Counted from the stretch's first letter, positions 7,684-18,131 are shown. The stretch is DNA of 33,790 nucleotides from Deltaproteobacteria bacterium (GCA_019306365.1 JAFDLS010000012.1:1-33790), one strand, 5' to 3'. Numbers and translations: made by a program. Notes: generated from the sequence alone by a model not told the origin.

Positions 7684-9605
7684 ATGGCAAAAAAACCAAA
7701 AAAAGTGGCGGTTATCGGGCTTGATTGCGCCTTGCCGCACATGATTGAAAAACATATCGAAGAAGGCTACCTTCCCACCTTTAAGAAACTGCGTGACAAA
7801 GGCGTGTGGGCTGACAACTGTCTGGTGCCTTTCCCCACGGTGACCCCGCCCAACTGGGCGGCCATCGCCACGGGCGCTTTCTCAGGAACCACGGGCATCA
7901 CTGATTTTCACTACCATTCGGAAGGAGAGGAGCTGGATAACTCTCATATCAGGCAGAATTTCAGCAGCGAGCGCTGTCAGGCGGAATATATCTGGGACGC
8001 CCTGGACAAGGAAGGTAAAAAATGTATTGTCTTGAACTACCCTTCTTCCTGGCCCGGAAAAATGGAAAACGGGATCCTGGTGGGTGGTACAGGTATGACC
8101 ATCGGCGAAACCCGGGCCAATCTTCCCCAGCTCGATATGACCTTTTCCGTGTCCGCTGATCAACTGGTCACGACCGGCTTTTATCCGAACGCGATTCGAG
8201 GTGAATTCCAGGACGCTGAGGACTGGGAAAACGTCGATGAACTGCGAGATGATCCTCTGGAAATGGTTGTTCCGCTCAAGTTTAACGAGGCGGAGATCCA
8301 GCCGGTCGACACCACCTGGTATCTGCTGGCCAGGGAAAATGAGGATGGGGATTATGACAGGGTCACCCTTTCACCCGGCCGGGATTTCAATGATGCCTTT
8401 TGTACCCTCAAGGTAGGTGAATGGAGTTCTAAAATTGTCACGAATATCAAGTTTCCTGACGGATCCGATCATGAGGTTTTTTTCAGGTGTAAGCTCATAG
8501 AGCTTTCTGATGACGCGGAAGATCTTCGTTTTTTGATCGGGGCCATGGTGGAGAACGACGGGTGGACTTCTCCGGCGGAAATCGCCAAAGAGCTTGTTTC
8601 CGAAGAGGGCTGTTTCCACGCCGCCGGCGGAATGGTCATGACCATGCTGGGTTTGATCGATTATGACACCTACGTTGAGATGAACGATCACCTCTCTATC
8701 TGGATGGCGGACGCGGCGACCACGCTGATGCAGAATCACGAGTGGGATCTGTTTTTTATGCATTCTCATCCCATTGACTGGATGTACCATGTTCTGATTT
8801 CACAGCTGGAAAGTCCGGACGAGAAGGTACGCGCCAAGGCCTGGGAAGCCCATCGTAAAATGTATGAGGTTGAAGACCGCATGCTTGCCCGGCTTCTTGA
8901 GGCCGCTGGTAAGGATACCCTGATAGTGTTGGTGTCAGATCACGGCGCCACACCTGACGGACCCACCTTCGATCCGTACAAAGCCTTGGTGCCGGCGGGC
9001 TTATCCGCGATCGTTGAAAAGGAAAAAAGCGATGAGCTTGATCTCAGGGAAAAAATCTTGAGCCTTAGTACCTCTGAGGTTGATATCGCGCAAAGCAAGG
9101 CCATTCCCCAGCGTGAGATCTATATCTACGTGAACCTCAAGGGCCGTGATAAAGGCGGCATTGTTGAGCCTGAGGACTATGAAAAGGTCCAGCAGGAGAT
9201 CATAGACGCCCTGTATGGATACGTGGATCCTGAAACCGGCAAGCGGCCGATAGCTTTAGCCCTGACCAAGCAGGATGCGCGTCTGTTAGGGCTTCACGGG
9301 GATCGCGTCGGTGACGTGGTTTACGCGGTTCAGCCCTGGTTTGGGAGTCAGCACGGCCAGATACTGCCCACTGCCACACAAGGTGTGGGATCGCTGAAAG
9401 GTCTGTTATGCCTGACCGGTCCTGGCGTCAAAAAGGGATTTTCCCTGTGCCGGAAAATGTTGAGGGCGCTGTCATTTACCAGGCTTTTAAAGACCCGAAC
9501 TTCAAGATGAAAGAAATCAAGAAGCTCAAAGACGGGTTGGCCAGGATGGAAGCGGCTCTGGAACGCGGCAGCCGTGAACCCTGGGACCACCATGATTGTG
9601 CCTAG
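7684..9605 (+). CDS. Alkaline phosphatase superfamily / type I phosphodiesterase-nucleotide pyrophosphatase protein, frame-disrupted near the C-terminus
   Basis: MAKKPKKVAVIGLDCALPHMIEK..., VTPPNWAAIATGAFSGTTGITDFHYH, SDHGATPDG. RBS AAGGAGG before ATG 7684. The 7642 ORF runs to 9510; homologous-looking C-terminus PVPENVEGAVIYQAFKDPNFKMKEIKKL... continues in another frame to 9605; junction about 9430-9450. Confidence 0.8.
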
Positions 9606-9707
9606 TAATCAGGCCTGAAAGGAAGACGGGGCGGCTTAATAAGCTCCCTGTCTTCCGGTAAAACCTGGTGTTATTTTTATGTTTATTATGTCAAAGAGGA
9701 AAATAAA

Positions 9708-9989
9708 ATGCTGTTCGTCCTAAATAAATTACAAAATAATATTGGTGAATTGATTCAAATGCTGGGAGGACCCGAGGATAAATCCCTGCTGCTTATTGGT
9801 GACGCGGTGAATTACGGCTCACCGTATATGGTTGAAAAATTGAAACCTCTTTTCGTTGAAGATATCTATGTGGCCGGGGACGCGCTGGAAACCAGGAATG
9901 TAGATCTTGCTCCTGATTGCCAGGTGGTCGATTACGATGAGATTGTTTCGATGATAATGGATGAAGACGAAAAAGTGCTTGCGATATAA
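9708..9989 (+). CDS. DsrH/TusB-like sulfur-relay family protein
   Basis: Small protein, LLLIGDAVNYG...VEDIYVAGDALETRNVDLAPDCQVVDYDEIVSMI, DsrH-like; next to DsrE- and DsrF-like genes. Confidence 0.65.
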   Translation: MLFVLNKLQNNIGELIQMLGGPEDKSLLLIGDAVNYGSPYMVEKLKPLFVEDIYVAGDALETRNVDLAPDCQVVDYDEIVSMIMDEDEKVLAI

Positions 9990-10000
9990 AAGGAGTTTTG

Positions 10001-10399
10001 ATGCCGAAAACATTAACTATAATGCTGTTATCCGGCGCCGCCGAGAATGAGGATTCTATTTTTGCCGTTAAACTGACGAAAGCGGCCCTGAAAAGAGGTC
10101 ATAAAGTAAACATCTTTCTTTACGGAAACGGCGTGAATCTTTCAAAAAAGGAAACAACCATCCAGGGCCCCCTTCACATTGCGGAAAGGCTGCTTAACCA
10201 TATTGAAGATACCAAAATGGGTAAAGAGATGGAAGAAGTCATTAAGATGGGCGCGAACATCGCGACGTGCCATACCAATGAACATGCCAGGGGGATTGAG
10301 GCCTGCGAGTACATAGAGGGTGTCAAATGGGGTGATATCGGCCACACCTTTTGCGACTTCCTCCTGACGTCCGATGTTCTTTTGGCGCTGAACCACTGA
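10001..10399 (+). CDS. DsrE/TusD-like family protein
   Basis: MPKTLTIMLLSGAAENEDSIFAVKLTKAALKRGHKVNIFLYGNGV...IATCHTNEHARGI; RBS AGGAG before ATG 10001. Confidence 0.8.
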   Translation: MPKTLTIMLLSGAAENEDSIFAVKLTKAALKRGHKVNIFLYGNGVNLSKKETTIQGPLHIAERLLNHIEDTKMGKEMEEVIKMGANIATCHTNEHARGIEACEYIEGVKWGDIGHTFCDFLLTSDVLLALNH

Positions 10400-10409
10400 G
10401 GAAATAACG

Positions 10410-10742
10410 ATGATTGATTCGATATGCGTGATAGTAACAAGACCGCAGGGTGAAGAGCGTTCCGCCCTGGGAATAAGGACGTCGTGGGCAACCCTGCAGT
10501 CCGCTATAGTGACGAAGATACTCTTCGTGGAAAATGGAGTCTACAGTCTCCTGAAAAATCCTGGATACAATGCCGCCATGCTCAGGGATTTTATTGACGA
10601 AGACGGAGAGGTTTATTGTACAAAAGGCAGCCTGGATTCCAGGGGCTTATCTGAGGAAAATCTCGTGGATGGCATTAAAGTCATCCCTGAAGAACAGGTG
10701 GCTGCATTAATCGAGGATTGCGAATCCGTGGCCGTGTTTTAA
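10410..10742 (+). CDS. DsrF/TusC-like family protein
   Basis: ICVIVTRPQGEERSALGIRTSWATLQSAIVTKILFVENGVYSLLKNPGYN...; third member of the trio. Confidence 0.65.
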   Translation: MIDSICVIVTRPQGEERSALGIRTSWATLQSAIVTKILFVENGVYSLLKNPGYNAAMLRDFIDEDGEVYCTKGSLDSRGLSEENLVDGIKVIPEEQVAALIEDCESVAVF

Positions 10743-10783
10743 AAATCTATAGTTAATAACTACTCATCAAAAGGAGAACAACA

Positions 10784-11212
10784 GTGAGTACTTTTGTAAC
10801 ATACAAGCGCGAAAGCGACAACGAAGACGTTTTCACTCTAGGCGCAAAAAGCCTTCCTGAGTTACGCATTGATTATACAAGCCTGACCAAAGAAGAGAGG
10901 AATTCTGAACATATGGGCGCCCGGCTGGTCCTGTGCGCCGCTTTGGCCTGTTTTACAAACACATTTGCGAACGCCATGATAAATGAGGGCGCGAAGATCA
11001 ATTCAATGTCAGCCACGGCAACCATAGAAAAAGAAAAAGATGATACTTTCAGGACACATTATACCAATATCCTAATACAACTCGAGGTTGGCGTGGACGA
11101 CGCCGATGCGCCGGTTTTTGAGAGAGTCCGCTCAAATATGATAAATGGTTCCCTGCTTACTTACTCTTTGGATGAGGGCATTGAGATGGATTATGATATT
11201 AGCCGGGCGTAA
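10784..11212 (+). CDS. OsmC family protein
   Basis: MSTFVTYKRESDNEDVFTLGAKS...EHMGARLVLCAALACFTNTFANAM...; OsmC-like size, fold pattern and cysteine placement. Confidence 0.7.
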   Translation: MSTFVTYKRESDNEDVFTLGAKSLPELRIDYTSLTKEERNSEHMGARLVLCAALACFTNTFANAMINEGAKINSMSATATIEKEKDDTFRTHYTNILIQLEVGVDDADAPVFERVRSNMINGSLLTYSLDEGIEMDYDISRA

Positions 11213-11374
11213 TGTGCACAATTCTTGTTTTTTAATATAGTCACATATACTTCTTTTTGCTTCCCCAGTTTTTTCCCGGGGAAAATAGCTGTCATTCTTA
11301 GACATTTATATTGACGGTCCCAGCGCTTCTGATTATGATGCACCCAGAGATTAATATCAGGGGGTGGCTGACAA

Positions 11375-11836
11375 TTGCAGCTCCGTAAAAGCCGGGTCAC
11401 GGATGTACCGCTCATTTATGAATTACTGACCGAACTGGGTCAAAAAGGTCTGCTTCTGCCTCGCTCTTTGAGCGAGCTTTACGATGTGGTGCGTGACTTT
11501 TTTGTCGCTCATCCCGACGGCGAACCTGAAACCCTGGCCGGAACGTGCGCTCTGCATATATGCTGGGCTGACCTGGGAGAGGTTCGTTCCCTGGCCGTAG
11601 ATTCATCATATTGCGGTCAGGATCTTGGCCGCCGGCTTGTTGAAGAGTGTATCGCGGAGGCTAGGGAAATCGGTCTGAAGCGTCTTTTCGCCTTGACCTA
11701 CATTCCTGATTATTTCATGAAGTTCGATTTCAAGCTCATTGAAAAAAACGAACTTCCCCAGAAGATCTGGGCCGACTGCTTTAAGTGCGTCAAATTTCCC
11801 GAGTGTAACGAGGTGGCGCTCGTAAAAGACCTGTAA
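11375..11836 (+). CDS. GNAT N-acetyltransferase, ArgA/N-acetylglutamate synthase-like
   Basis: MQLRKSRVTDVPLIYELLTELGQKGLLLPRSLSELYDVVRDFFVA...EVRSLAVDSSYCGQDLGRRLVEECIAEAREIGLKRLFALTY..FKLIEKNELPQKIWADC; TTG start. Confidence 0.85.
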   Translation: MQLRKSRVTDVPLIYELLTELGQKGLLLPRSLSELYDVVRDFFVAHPDGEPETLAGTCALHICWADLGEVRSLAVDSSYCGQDLGRRLVEECIAEAREIGLKRLFALTYIPDYFMKFDFKLIEKNELPQKIWADCFKCVKFPECNEVALVKDL

Positions 11837-12147
11837 AAAAATCCATCCTGTTTACTGGTTTTCGGTGGTTATTTTTCTGTAACATTGGCCCATTGTAGGA
11901 GGCATTTTTTTTAATAGATTTCCATAAACAGATGATGCCGTTTCAGGTATTCGGGGCAGGTCGTAATATTTTCGGAGCGCTCAATTTCCTTCTTGCCTTG
12001 AGAAGGCCTAACAAACTAAAATTCCAAAAAATACTTGACACTAATATTGGCTCATGTTAATGAAATAGAAGGTTTACAGACAGATGAACCGCTCCGTCTG
12101 AGTTAAGCGTTTTGGACCTGGTACTCCTTTCCTAAGAGGCGGCAGAT

Positions 12148-13059
12148 TTGTTCAGAAAAAAATTCATTTTTCTCGTTTTTCCTCAGGGAACAAACAAGAT
12201 AAAGCGGTTTACAATACCCAAATTTGTCCTTCTGCTGGGGGCGCTTTTTATCTTTGGTCTTGTAGCTTTTTCTCTCGTCATTAATCAGCAATATCTTAAT
12301 CAAAAGGTTCAATTGGCTGAATTGGACCGCCTGCGTCAGAAGACGGTTAAACAGAACGTGCAGATATACGCTTTTGCTGACAAGGTCAGGGTTCTTCAGC
12401 AGGAAATGATTAAACTCACACAGAACACTAAAAAACTCCGCGCCATGACCGAGGAAAATCAGGAACTGAAAAGGGCAACCACCCTGGCCCTCGGCGGTTC
12501 AGACAGCGCGATGGCCAGCCTAGAAAGCAATAGGCGGGTTAATCAGGAGACGCTCGTCCGTCAGCTGCACCTGGACCTGGATGGTCTTTTGGCGCAGGCC
12601 AGCTTTTTAGAGCAGAACCAGTATGAACTAGATAAGTATTTTGAAGATACGAGGTCTCTTTTATCTTCCACGCCGTCTCTAATGCCCTGTAAGGGCTGGA
12701 TCTCCTCTAGATTCGGTTATCGTCTCCATCCTTTGAGTCAGCAAAGAGAGTTCCACCGGGGCATTGATATCAGCGCTCAAAAAGGAACTCCGGTCATAGC
12801 GCCTGCTGATGGAATCGTTATTTCAAAAAGTAAACAGCCTGGTTACGGTTTGATGGTTGTTATCAACCATGGTTATGGTATAATTACGCGTTATGGACAT
12901 CTGAATAAGACCTTTGTGGAGCTTGGACATCGAGTAAAAAAGGGAGAAAGATTTGCTGAGGTCGGTAACACCGGCCGAACCACCGGTCCGCACCTGCATT
13001 ATGAAATTGTTCGAAACAGGGTTCCGGTCAATCCAATCCGTTATCTGGCCCAAAGATAA
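12148..13059 (+). CDS. M23 family metallopeptidase (membrane-anchored, coiled coil)
   Basis: N-terminal TM, coiled coil, SRFGYRLHPLSQQREFHRGIDISAQKGTPVIAPADGIV...TTGPHLHYEI; TTG start likely. Confidence 0.93.
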   Translation: MFRKKFIFLVFPQGTNKIKRFTIPKFVLLLGALFIFGLVAFSLVINQQYLNQKVQLAELDRLRQKTVKQNVQIYAFADKVRVLQQEMIKLTQNTKKLRAMTEENQELKRATTLALGGSDSAMASLESNRRVNQETLVRQLHLDLDGLLAQASFLEQNQYELDKYFEDTRSLLSSTPSLMPCKGWISSRFGYRLHPLSQQREFHRGIDISAQKGTPVIAPADGIVISKSKQPGYGLMVVINHGYGIITRYGHLNKTFVELGHRVKKGERFAEVGNTGRTTGPHLHYEIVRNRVPVNPIRYLAQR

Positions 13060-13107
13060 AGGCCGGCTAATAAGTAGGTTGCTGAAAAAGGGAAAAAATA
13101 ATTTCTC

Positions 13108-13134
13108 CCCCGATAAGAACCTTATCGGGGTTTT
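13108..13134 (+). terminator. Rho-independent terminator between M23 gene and secA
   Basis: CCCCGATAAG-aac-CTTATCGGGG followed by TTTT. Confidence 0.85.
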
Positions 13135-13160
13135 CATTTTATAGAGAGAAACTTAAAACC

Positions 13161-15677
13161 ATGTTCGGTCAAGTGATAAAAAAAATTGTTGGCAGTAAAA
13201 ATGACAGGGAGCTTCGCCGACTGAACCCGCAGGTTCAACAGGTCGGAGATCTCGAACCGGAGATAAAAAAACTTTCTGATGACCAGCTAAGGGCCAAGAC
13301 TGGTCACTTCAAAGAGCAGCTCGCAAACGGTGCTTCTATCGATGATTTACTGCCCGAAGCCTTTGCCGTCGTCAGGGAAGCTTCTGTCAGAACACTGGGG
13401 ATGCGTCATTTTGACGTCCAGATTATTGGCGGCATTGTGCTCCATGAAGGCAAGATCGCCGAGATGAAGACGGGCGAAGGTAAAACCCTTGCCGCGACTT
13501 TACCTGTTTACCTCAACGCGCTTACTGGCAAAGGCGTTCACGTCGTAACGGTCAATGACTACCTGGCCCGCCGTGACGCCGAGTGGATGGGTGCGATTTA
13601 TAAATTTCTGGGGCTCTCCGTCGGGGTGATCGTTCATGATATGAATGACGCCGACAGAAGGGAGAGCTATGCCTCGGATGTAACCTACGGAACCAATAAT
13701 GAGTTCGGGTTCGATTACCTGCGGGATAACATGAAATTCTCACTGGACGATTATGTTCAGCGGGAGTATTACTTCTGTATCGTGGACGAGGTTGATTCCA
13801 TCCTCATTGACGAGGCCAGAACACCCCTTATCATCTCCGGGCCATCGGACGAATCCACGGAATTATATTACCGGATAAATCAGGTCATCCCTAAATTGAA
13901 GGCCGTTGAGGACTATACCATAGATGAGAAGGCCCGAACATCGACCCTGACTGAAGAAGGAATCTCTCACGCCGAAAAAATTCTCAAGATTGATAACCTG
14001 TATGACCCCAAATATCTGGAGATTCTGCACCACCTCAATCAGGCCCTTAAAGCTCATGCGTTATTTAAAAGAGACGTCGACTATATCGTCAAGTCAGGAG
14101 AGGTGATTATTGTCGATGAGTTTACCGGGCGTCTGATGCCTGGCCGAAGGTACTCCGACGGACTGCATCAGGCTCTGGAGGCCAAGGAAGGGGTTAAGAT
14201 CGAACATGAAAACCAGACCCTGGCCTCTATCACCTTTCAGAACTATTTCCGAATGTATGACAAACTGTCAGGCATGACCGGTACAGCTGACACGGAAGCG
14301 GCGGAATTTCGAAAAATATATAACCTCGACGTGGTGGTTGTCCCCACCAATGAGGAGATGATCCGGGTCGATTATCCTGACGTCATTTATCGCAGTGAAA
14401 AGGAAAAGTTCAACGCCGTCGTCGAAGAGATAGCAGAACTCAATGCCATTGGAAGGCCGGTTCTGGTCGGCACCATCTCCATCGAGAAGTCCGAACTCCT
14501 GAGCAAGATGCTCAAAAGAAAAGGCATCCCTCACAATGTTCTCAACGCCAAACATCACGAAAAAGAGGCGGAAATTGTGGCCCAGGCCGGTCAAATGGGA
14601 GGGGTGACTATTTCAACCAATATGGCTGGCCGTGGTACGGATATCGTCCTGGGCGAGGGTGTGGCCGATTTGGGCGGCCTGCATATCCTGGGCACTGAAC
14701 GTCACGAGTCCAGGCGTATCGATAATCAGCTTCGGGGACGATCTGGCCGTCAGGGAGATATGGGCACCTCCCGTTTCTATCTTTCCCTGGAAGACGATTT
14801 GCTCAGAATATTTGGAGCGGAACATATTCAGGGCATTATGAGTCGGCTTGGAATGGATAATGGAGAACCGATCGAAAACAAGCTTGTGACCAGAGCCATT
14901 GAGAACGCACAGAGAAAGGTGGAAGGCCACCATTTCGACATTCGAAAGCATCTCCTGGAATATGACGATGTCATGAATCAGCAGCGGGACGTGATATACC
15001 GCCAGCGCCGAAACATCCTGGCAGGGGAGAATCTCAAGGATGAAATTTTTGAGATGATCGAAGATCTCGTTGATGGGGTGATTGAAAATTTCACCGATGA
15101 AAAGTCTTATGCTGAGGAATGGGACCTCAAGGCTTTAGAGGATGTTGTGTTTGAGTTATTTGGTCTGCGCCTTGATTTCGGCCCTGTTGAGGATCTGACA
15201 CAAGACGGTCTAAGGGAAAAAATCCTGGATCAGGTTCGAGAAGCTTACCAAAAAAAAGAAGAGGAGTTCGGCGCTCCGATTATGAGGGAACTGGAGCATT
15301 TCATTTTGCTTCAGAGCCTGGACAACCAGTGGAAAGACCATCTTTTGAGCATGGATCACCTGAAGGAGGGTATTGGCCTAAGGGGTTATGGCCAACGGGA
15401 CCCCCTCAGAGAGTATCAAAAAGAGGGTTATGAGGTGTTTATGGAGATGGTCGAGCGGATCAAGGCTGAATCCATTTCCCTTCTATTTCATATCCGTCCA
15501 AACAGGGAAGAAAGCCTGGCCATGTTGACACCGCAGGAGCAGGAGATGCAAATGTCTCATGGTGAGAGTGAAAAACGGGCGCCCGTCAAACGGGAAGGCA
15601 GAAAGATCGGCCGAAATGAGCCGTGTCCCTGCGGCAGCGGTAAAAAATATAAAAAATGCTGCGGCCAGAACGTATAG
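13161..15677 (+). CDS. secA: Preprotein translocase subunit SecA
   Basis: [25 protein letters not shown]..., [35 protein letters not shown]-terminal [17 protein letters not shown]. Confidence 0.99.
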   Translation: MFGQVIKKIVGSKNDRELRRLNPQVQQVGDLEPEIKKLSDDQLRAKTGHFKEQLANGASIDDLLPEAFAVVREASVRTLGMRHFDVQIIGGIVLHEGKIAEMKTGEGKTLAATLPVYLNALTGKGVHVVTVNDYLARRDAEWMGAIYKFLGLSVGVIVHDMNDADRRESYASDVTYGTNNEFGFDYLRDNMKFSLDDYVQREYYFCIVDEVDSILIDEARTPLIISGPSDESTELYYRINQVIPKLKAVEDYTIDEKARTSTLTEEGISHAEKILKIDNLYDPKYLEILHHLNQALKAHALFKRDVDYIVKSGEVIIVDEFTGRLMPGRRYSDGLHQALEAKEGVKIEHENQTLASITFQNYFRMYDKLSGMTGTADTEAAEFRKIYNLDVVVVPTNEEMIRVDYPDVIYRSEKEKFNAVVEEIAELNAIGRPVLVGTISIEKSELLSKMLKRKGIPHNVLNAKHHEKEAEIVAQAGQMGGVTISTNMAGRGTDIVLGEGVADLGGLHILGTERHESRRIDNQLRGRSGRQGDMGTSRFYLSLEDDLLRIFGAEHIQGIMSRLGMDNGEPIENKLVTRAIENAQRKVEGHHFDIRKHLLEYDDVMNQQRDVIYRQRRNILAGENLKDEIFEMIEDLVDGVIENFTDEKSYAEEWDLKALEDVVFELFGLRLDFGPVEDLTQDGLREKILDQVREAYQKKEEEFGAPIMRELEHFILLQSLDNQWKDHLLSMDHLKEGIGLRGYGQRDPLREYQKEGYEVFMEMVERIKAESISLLFHIRPNREESLAMLTPQEQEMQMSHGESEKRAPVKREGRKIGRNEPCPCGSGKKYKKCCGQNV

Positions 15678-15695
15678 CAAAGGTTTCTATGAGCA

Positions 15696-16892
15696 ATGAT
15701 TGACGAAGATATTATAACGGTTAATGGTTTTAAGGCTGCGGCTGAGGCGGCGGCTTTACGCAAGGAAGGCCGCCTGGACGTGGGGCTTATCGCGGCGGAT
15801 GAACCGGTTGCCGTGGCCGGGGTTTTTACGCGAAGCGCGGTTAAGGCCGCTCCTGTCTTGTGGTCACGGGAGCGGACGGCGCGCGGCAAGGCCCGGGCCA
15901 TTCTTGTTAACAGCGGACAGGCAAACGCCTGCACCGGCGCGGGCGGAATGGAAGCCGCGGCTCTTTCCGCGCGAACCGTGGCTCAGGAATTAGGCTGCGA
16001 AGAGGATGAGGTTCTGCTGGCTTCAACCGGTGTAATTGGGGAACCTTTGAACGAAACCGCCATGCTGAGAGCCATCCCGAAATTGAAAGCCGGGCTGAGT
16101 CCAGACCGGCTGCCTGAGGTGGCCCGCGCTATGATGACCACCGATACCAAACCCAAAATCGTTCAAGCCCACGGGGAGATCGACGGACATCCCTTCAGGA
16201 TTGTGGGGCTGGCTAAAGGCGCGGGCATGATCGCTCCCAATATGGCCACGCTGCTGTCCTTCCTGCTTACGGACGCTGTCATTTCGGCGGGACCGCTTCA
16301 ATCCATCCTGGGACCGGCCGTGGAAGGAACCTTAAATCGGATTACTGTTGACGGCGATACATCAACAAATGACACGGTCCTGGTTTTAGCCAGCGGTCAA
16401 GCCGGATTTGAGCCGCTGACCCTCGAAGAACCCGCCAGGCTGAAGGTTTTCGAGCAGGCGCTGGCAGACGTTCTGGCCGATCTGGCTCGTATGCTGATAG
16501 CTGACGGTGAGGGCGCGACCAAGCTGGTTAATATATTCGTAACAGGGGCAGTGAACGAAGATCAGGCCAAAACAGCCGCCATGACCGTGGCTAACTCCCC
16601 ATTGGTCAAGACCGCTCTTTTCGGACAGGATCCCAACTGGGGAAGGATCATGATGGCCCTGGGCCGAAGCGGCGCTGAGTTCGATCCTTCAAAGGTGGCT
16701 ATCTTGTTTGATCAGGTGACCCTGGTGCGGGGAGGAATGCAGGTGGGTATTGAGGACGAAGCCGCGCAGGTAATGCGTCAGGATGAATTTTCCATATCCG
16801 TGGATCTGGGAGCCGGTTCCGGGCGAGCCGAGGTTCTTACCTGCGACATGTCACATGATTATGTCAGCATCAACGCGGATTATCGAAGCTAA
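15696..16892 (+). CDS. argJ: Bifunctional glutamate N-acetyltransferase/amino-acid acetyltransferase ArgJ
   Basis: [82 protein letters not shown]. Confidence 0.97.
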   Translation: MIDEDIITVNGFKAAAEAAALRKEGRLDVGLIAADEPVAVAGVFTRSAVKAAPVLWSRERTARGKARAILVNSGQANACTGAGGMEAAALSARTVAQELGCEEDEVLLASTGVIGEPLNETAMLRAIPKLKAGLSPDRLPEVARAMMTTDTKPKIVQAHGEIDGHPFRIVGLAKGAGMIAPNMATLLSFLLTDAVISAGPLQSILGPAVEGTLNRITVDGDTSTNDTVLVLASGQAGFEPLTLEEPARLKVFEQALADVLADLARMLIADGEGATKLVNIFVTGAVNEDQAKTAAMTVANSPLVKTALFGQDPNWGRIMMALGRSGAEFDPSKVAILFDQVTLVRGGMQVGIEDEAAQVMRQDEFSISVDLGAGSGRAEVLTCDMSHDYVSINADYRS

Positions 16893-16912
16893 TTAATTTT
16901 TCATTATAATTT

Positions 16913-17053
16913 AAGACCTCTGCAAAACCAGTAATTTTGTTGAAATCGCGGAAGGCGAAAAATTAACCCGCAGGAATATTGCCAATATTTCGAGGACTTA
17001 ATTTTGAGCCTAACAATGAGTTCGGCTAAAGGGCGAAGTTTTGCAGAGGTCTC
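16913..17053 (+). mobile_element. MITE-like element, family 1, copy C (141 bp, intact ends)
   Basis: AAGACCTCTGCAAAAC...GTTTTGCAGAGGTCTC inverted ends; internal sequence shared with copies B and D; flanked by AATTT direct repeats (16908-16912 and 17054-17058). Confidence 0.85.
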
Positions 17054-17131
17054 AATTTGGAGCCGTTCAGTTTTGGCCGGGCGGTTTTTTTTATTTTACC
17101 GGTAAGTTATTTACCGGCAGTTTAAAATTAA

Positions 17132-17147
17132 TTGAACGTACGTTCAA
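17132..17147. promoter_or_regulatory. Palindromic operator candidate upstream of DUF134 gene
   Basis: Perfect palindrome TTGAACGTACGTTCAA. Confidence 0.7.
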
Positions 17148-17155
17148 AAAAACAC

Positions 17156-17184
17156 TTGACAAGAACCTTTTTAGTTTATATATT
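17156..17184 (+). promoter_or_regulatory. Sigma-70-type promoter of the DUF134 gene
   Basis: TTGACA (17156-17161), 17-nt spacer, TATATT (17179-17184). Confidence 0.75.
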
Positions 17185-17201
17185 ATGAACAGATGTTCAT
17201 A
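17184..17201. promoter_or_regulatory. Second palindromic operator candidate overlapping -10/start region
   Basis: TATGAAC-AGAT-GTTCATA; shares TGAAC-N4-GTTCA with the upstream palindrome. Confidence 0.7.
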
Positions 17202-17213
17202 AAAGGAGGCGGT

Positions 17214-17588
17214 ATGCCGCGGCCGAGAAAATGGAGAAGAGTGCAAGCCCAGCCCAAAGTGACTTATTTTAAGCCTGGTGGCGTACCGGCAAGAAATTTG
17301 GGCGAGGTGGTCTTGCCGGTCGAGGGCCTCGAGGCCCTGCGCCTGGCGGACCTGGATAAGGTGGACCATGAAGACGCGGCCGTTGAAATGGGAATTTCCC
17401 GACCGACTTTTAGCCGCGTTTTATCGGCGGCCAGGAGCGCGGTGGCGGAAGCTCTGGTTCAAGGCCTGGCCATCCGAATAGAAGGAGGCGATTTTTTCAT
17501 CCAGGGACCGCCAATGCGCGGTTTTGGCCGCTTTGGCCGGCAACGTCGGGGCCGGGGAGGCGGTCGTGGTGGTTCACATGAGCGTTGA
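17214..17588 (+). CDS. DUF134 domain-containing (HTH) protein
   Basis: MPRPRKWRRVQAQPKVTYFKPGGVPARNLGEVVLPVEGLEALRLADLDKVDHEDAAVEMGISRPTFSRVLSAAR; RBS AAAGGAGG before ATG 17214. Confidence 0.9.
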   Translation: MPRPRKWRRVQAQPKVTYFKPGGVPARNLGEVVLPVEGLEALRLADLDKVDHEDAAVEMGISRPTFSRVLSAARSAVAEALVQGLAIRIEGGDFFIQGPPMRGFGRFGRQRRGRGGGRGGSHER

Positions 17589-17726
17589 GCATAGAGGCCG
17601 TTTTTTCCGGCTCCCATGTTCAAGCTCCTGTTTGTGCGGCGGCTTATGTCTGTTTCTTTTATGAGCGATTTTTAGAAATCACAAGGCTGATTCAAAAAAG
17701 AGCCTTTTATGAAAGGAGGGTTGTAT

Positions 17727-18062
17727 ATGCCAGGATATGATAGAACCGGTCCCCAGGGTCAAGGCCCGATGACAGGAGGAGGCTTCGGCCTCTGCGGCGG
17801 AGGCAGATCAACCGGCAGGCGATTCACCGGCCTGGGCATTGGCCGCGGCAGTCGGCCTGGAGGTGGCGGTGGAGGCCGCGCCTTTGGCGGCGGCAGGCGG
17901 CAGCAAGGCGTTTTCCGACATGGCTATGCCGGGAATTATCCCGTTTTTGATACGGTTAAGCCCGCTGGTTCTGAAAGTGAGTTCCTTAAAACTCAGGCCG
18001 ATGATCTCAGGGCGCGGCTGAGCGAAATAGAAGCCCGTTTGGCTGACATGGAAAAAAAATAA
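17727..18062 (+). CDS. DUF5320 domain-containing Gly-rich protein
   Basis: MPGYDRTGPQGQGPMTGGGFGLCGG...C-terminal coiled coil LKTQADDLRARLSEIEARLADMEKK; RBS AAAGGAGG upstream. Confidence 0.88.
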   Translation: MPGYDRTGPQGQGPMTGGGFGLCGGGRSTGRRFTGLGIGRGSRPGGGGGGRAFGGGRRQQGVFRHGYAGNYPVFDTVKPAGSESEFLKTQADDLRARLSEIEARLADMEKK

Positions 18063-18076
18063 ACTGCCTAAAATAA

Positions 18077-18111
18077 ATACCGGCCGGGAACCCCGGCCGG
18101 TATTTTTTTGT
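18077..18111 (+). terminator. Rho-independent terminator after DUF5320 gene
   Basis: AATACCGGCCGGG-aac-CCCGGCCGGTATTTTTTT; strong GC stem followed by T-run. Confidence 0.88.
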
Positions 18112-18131
18112 ATACGTAATTTATGTAAGGC

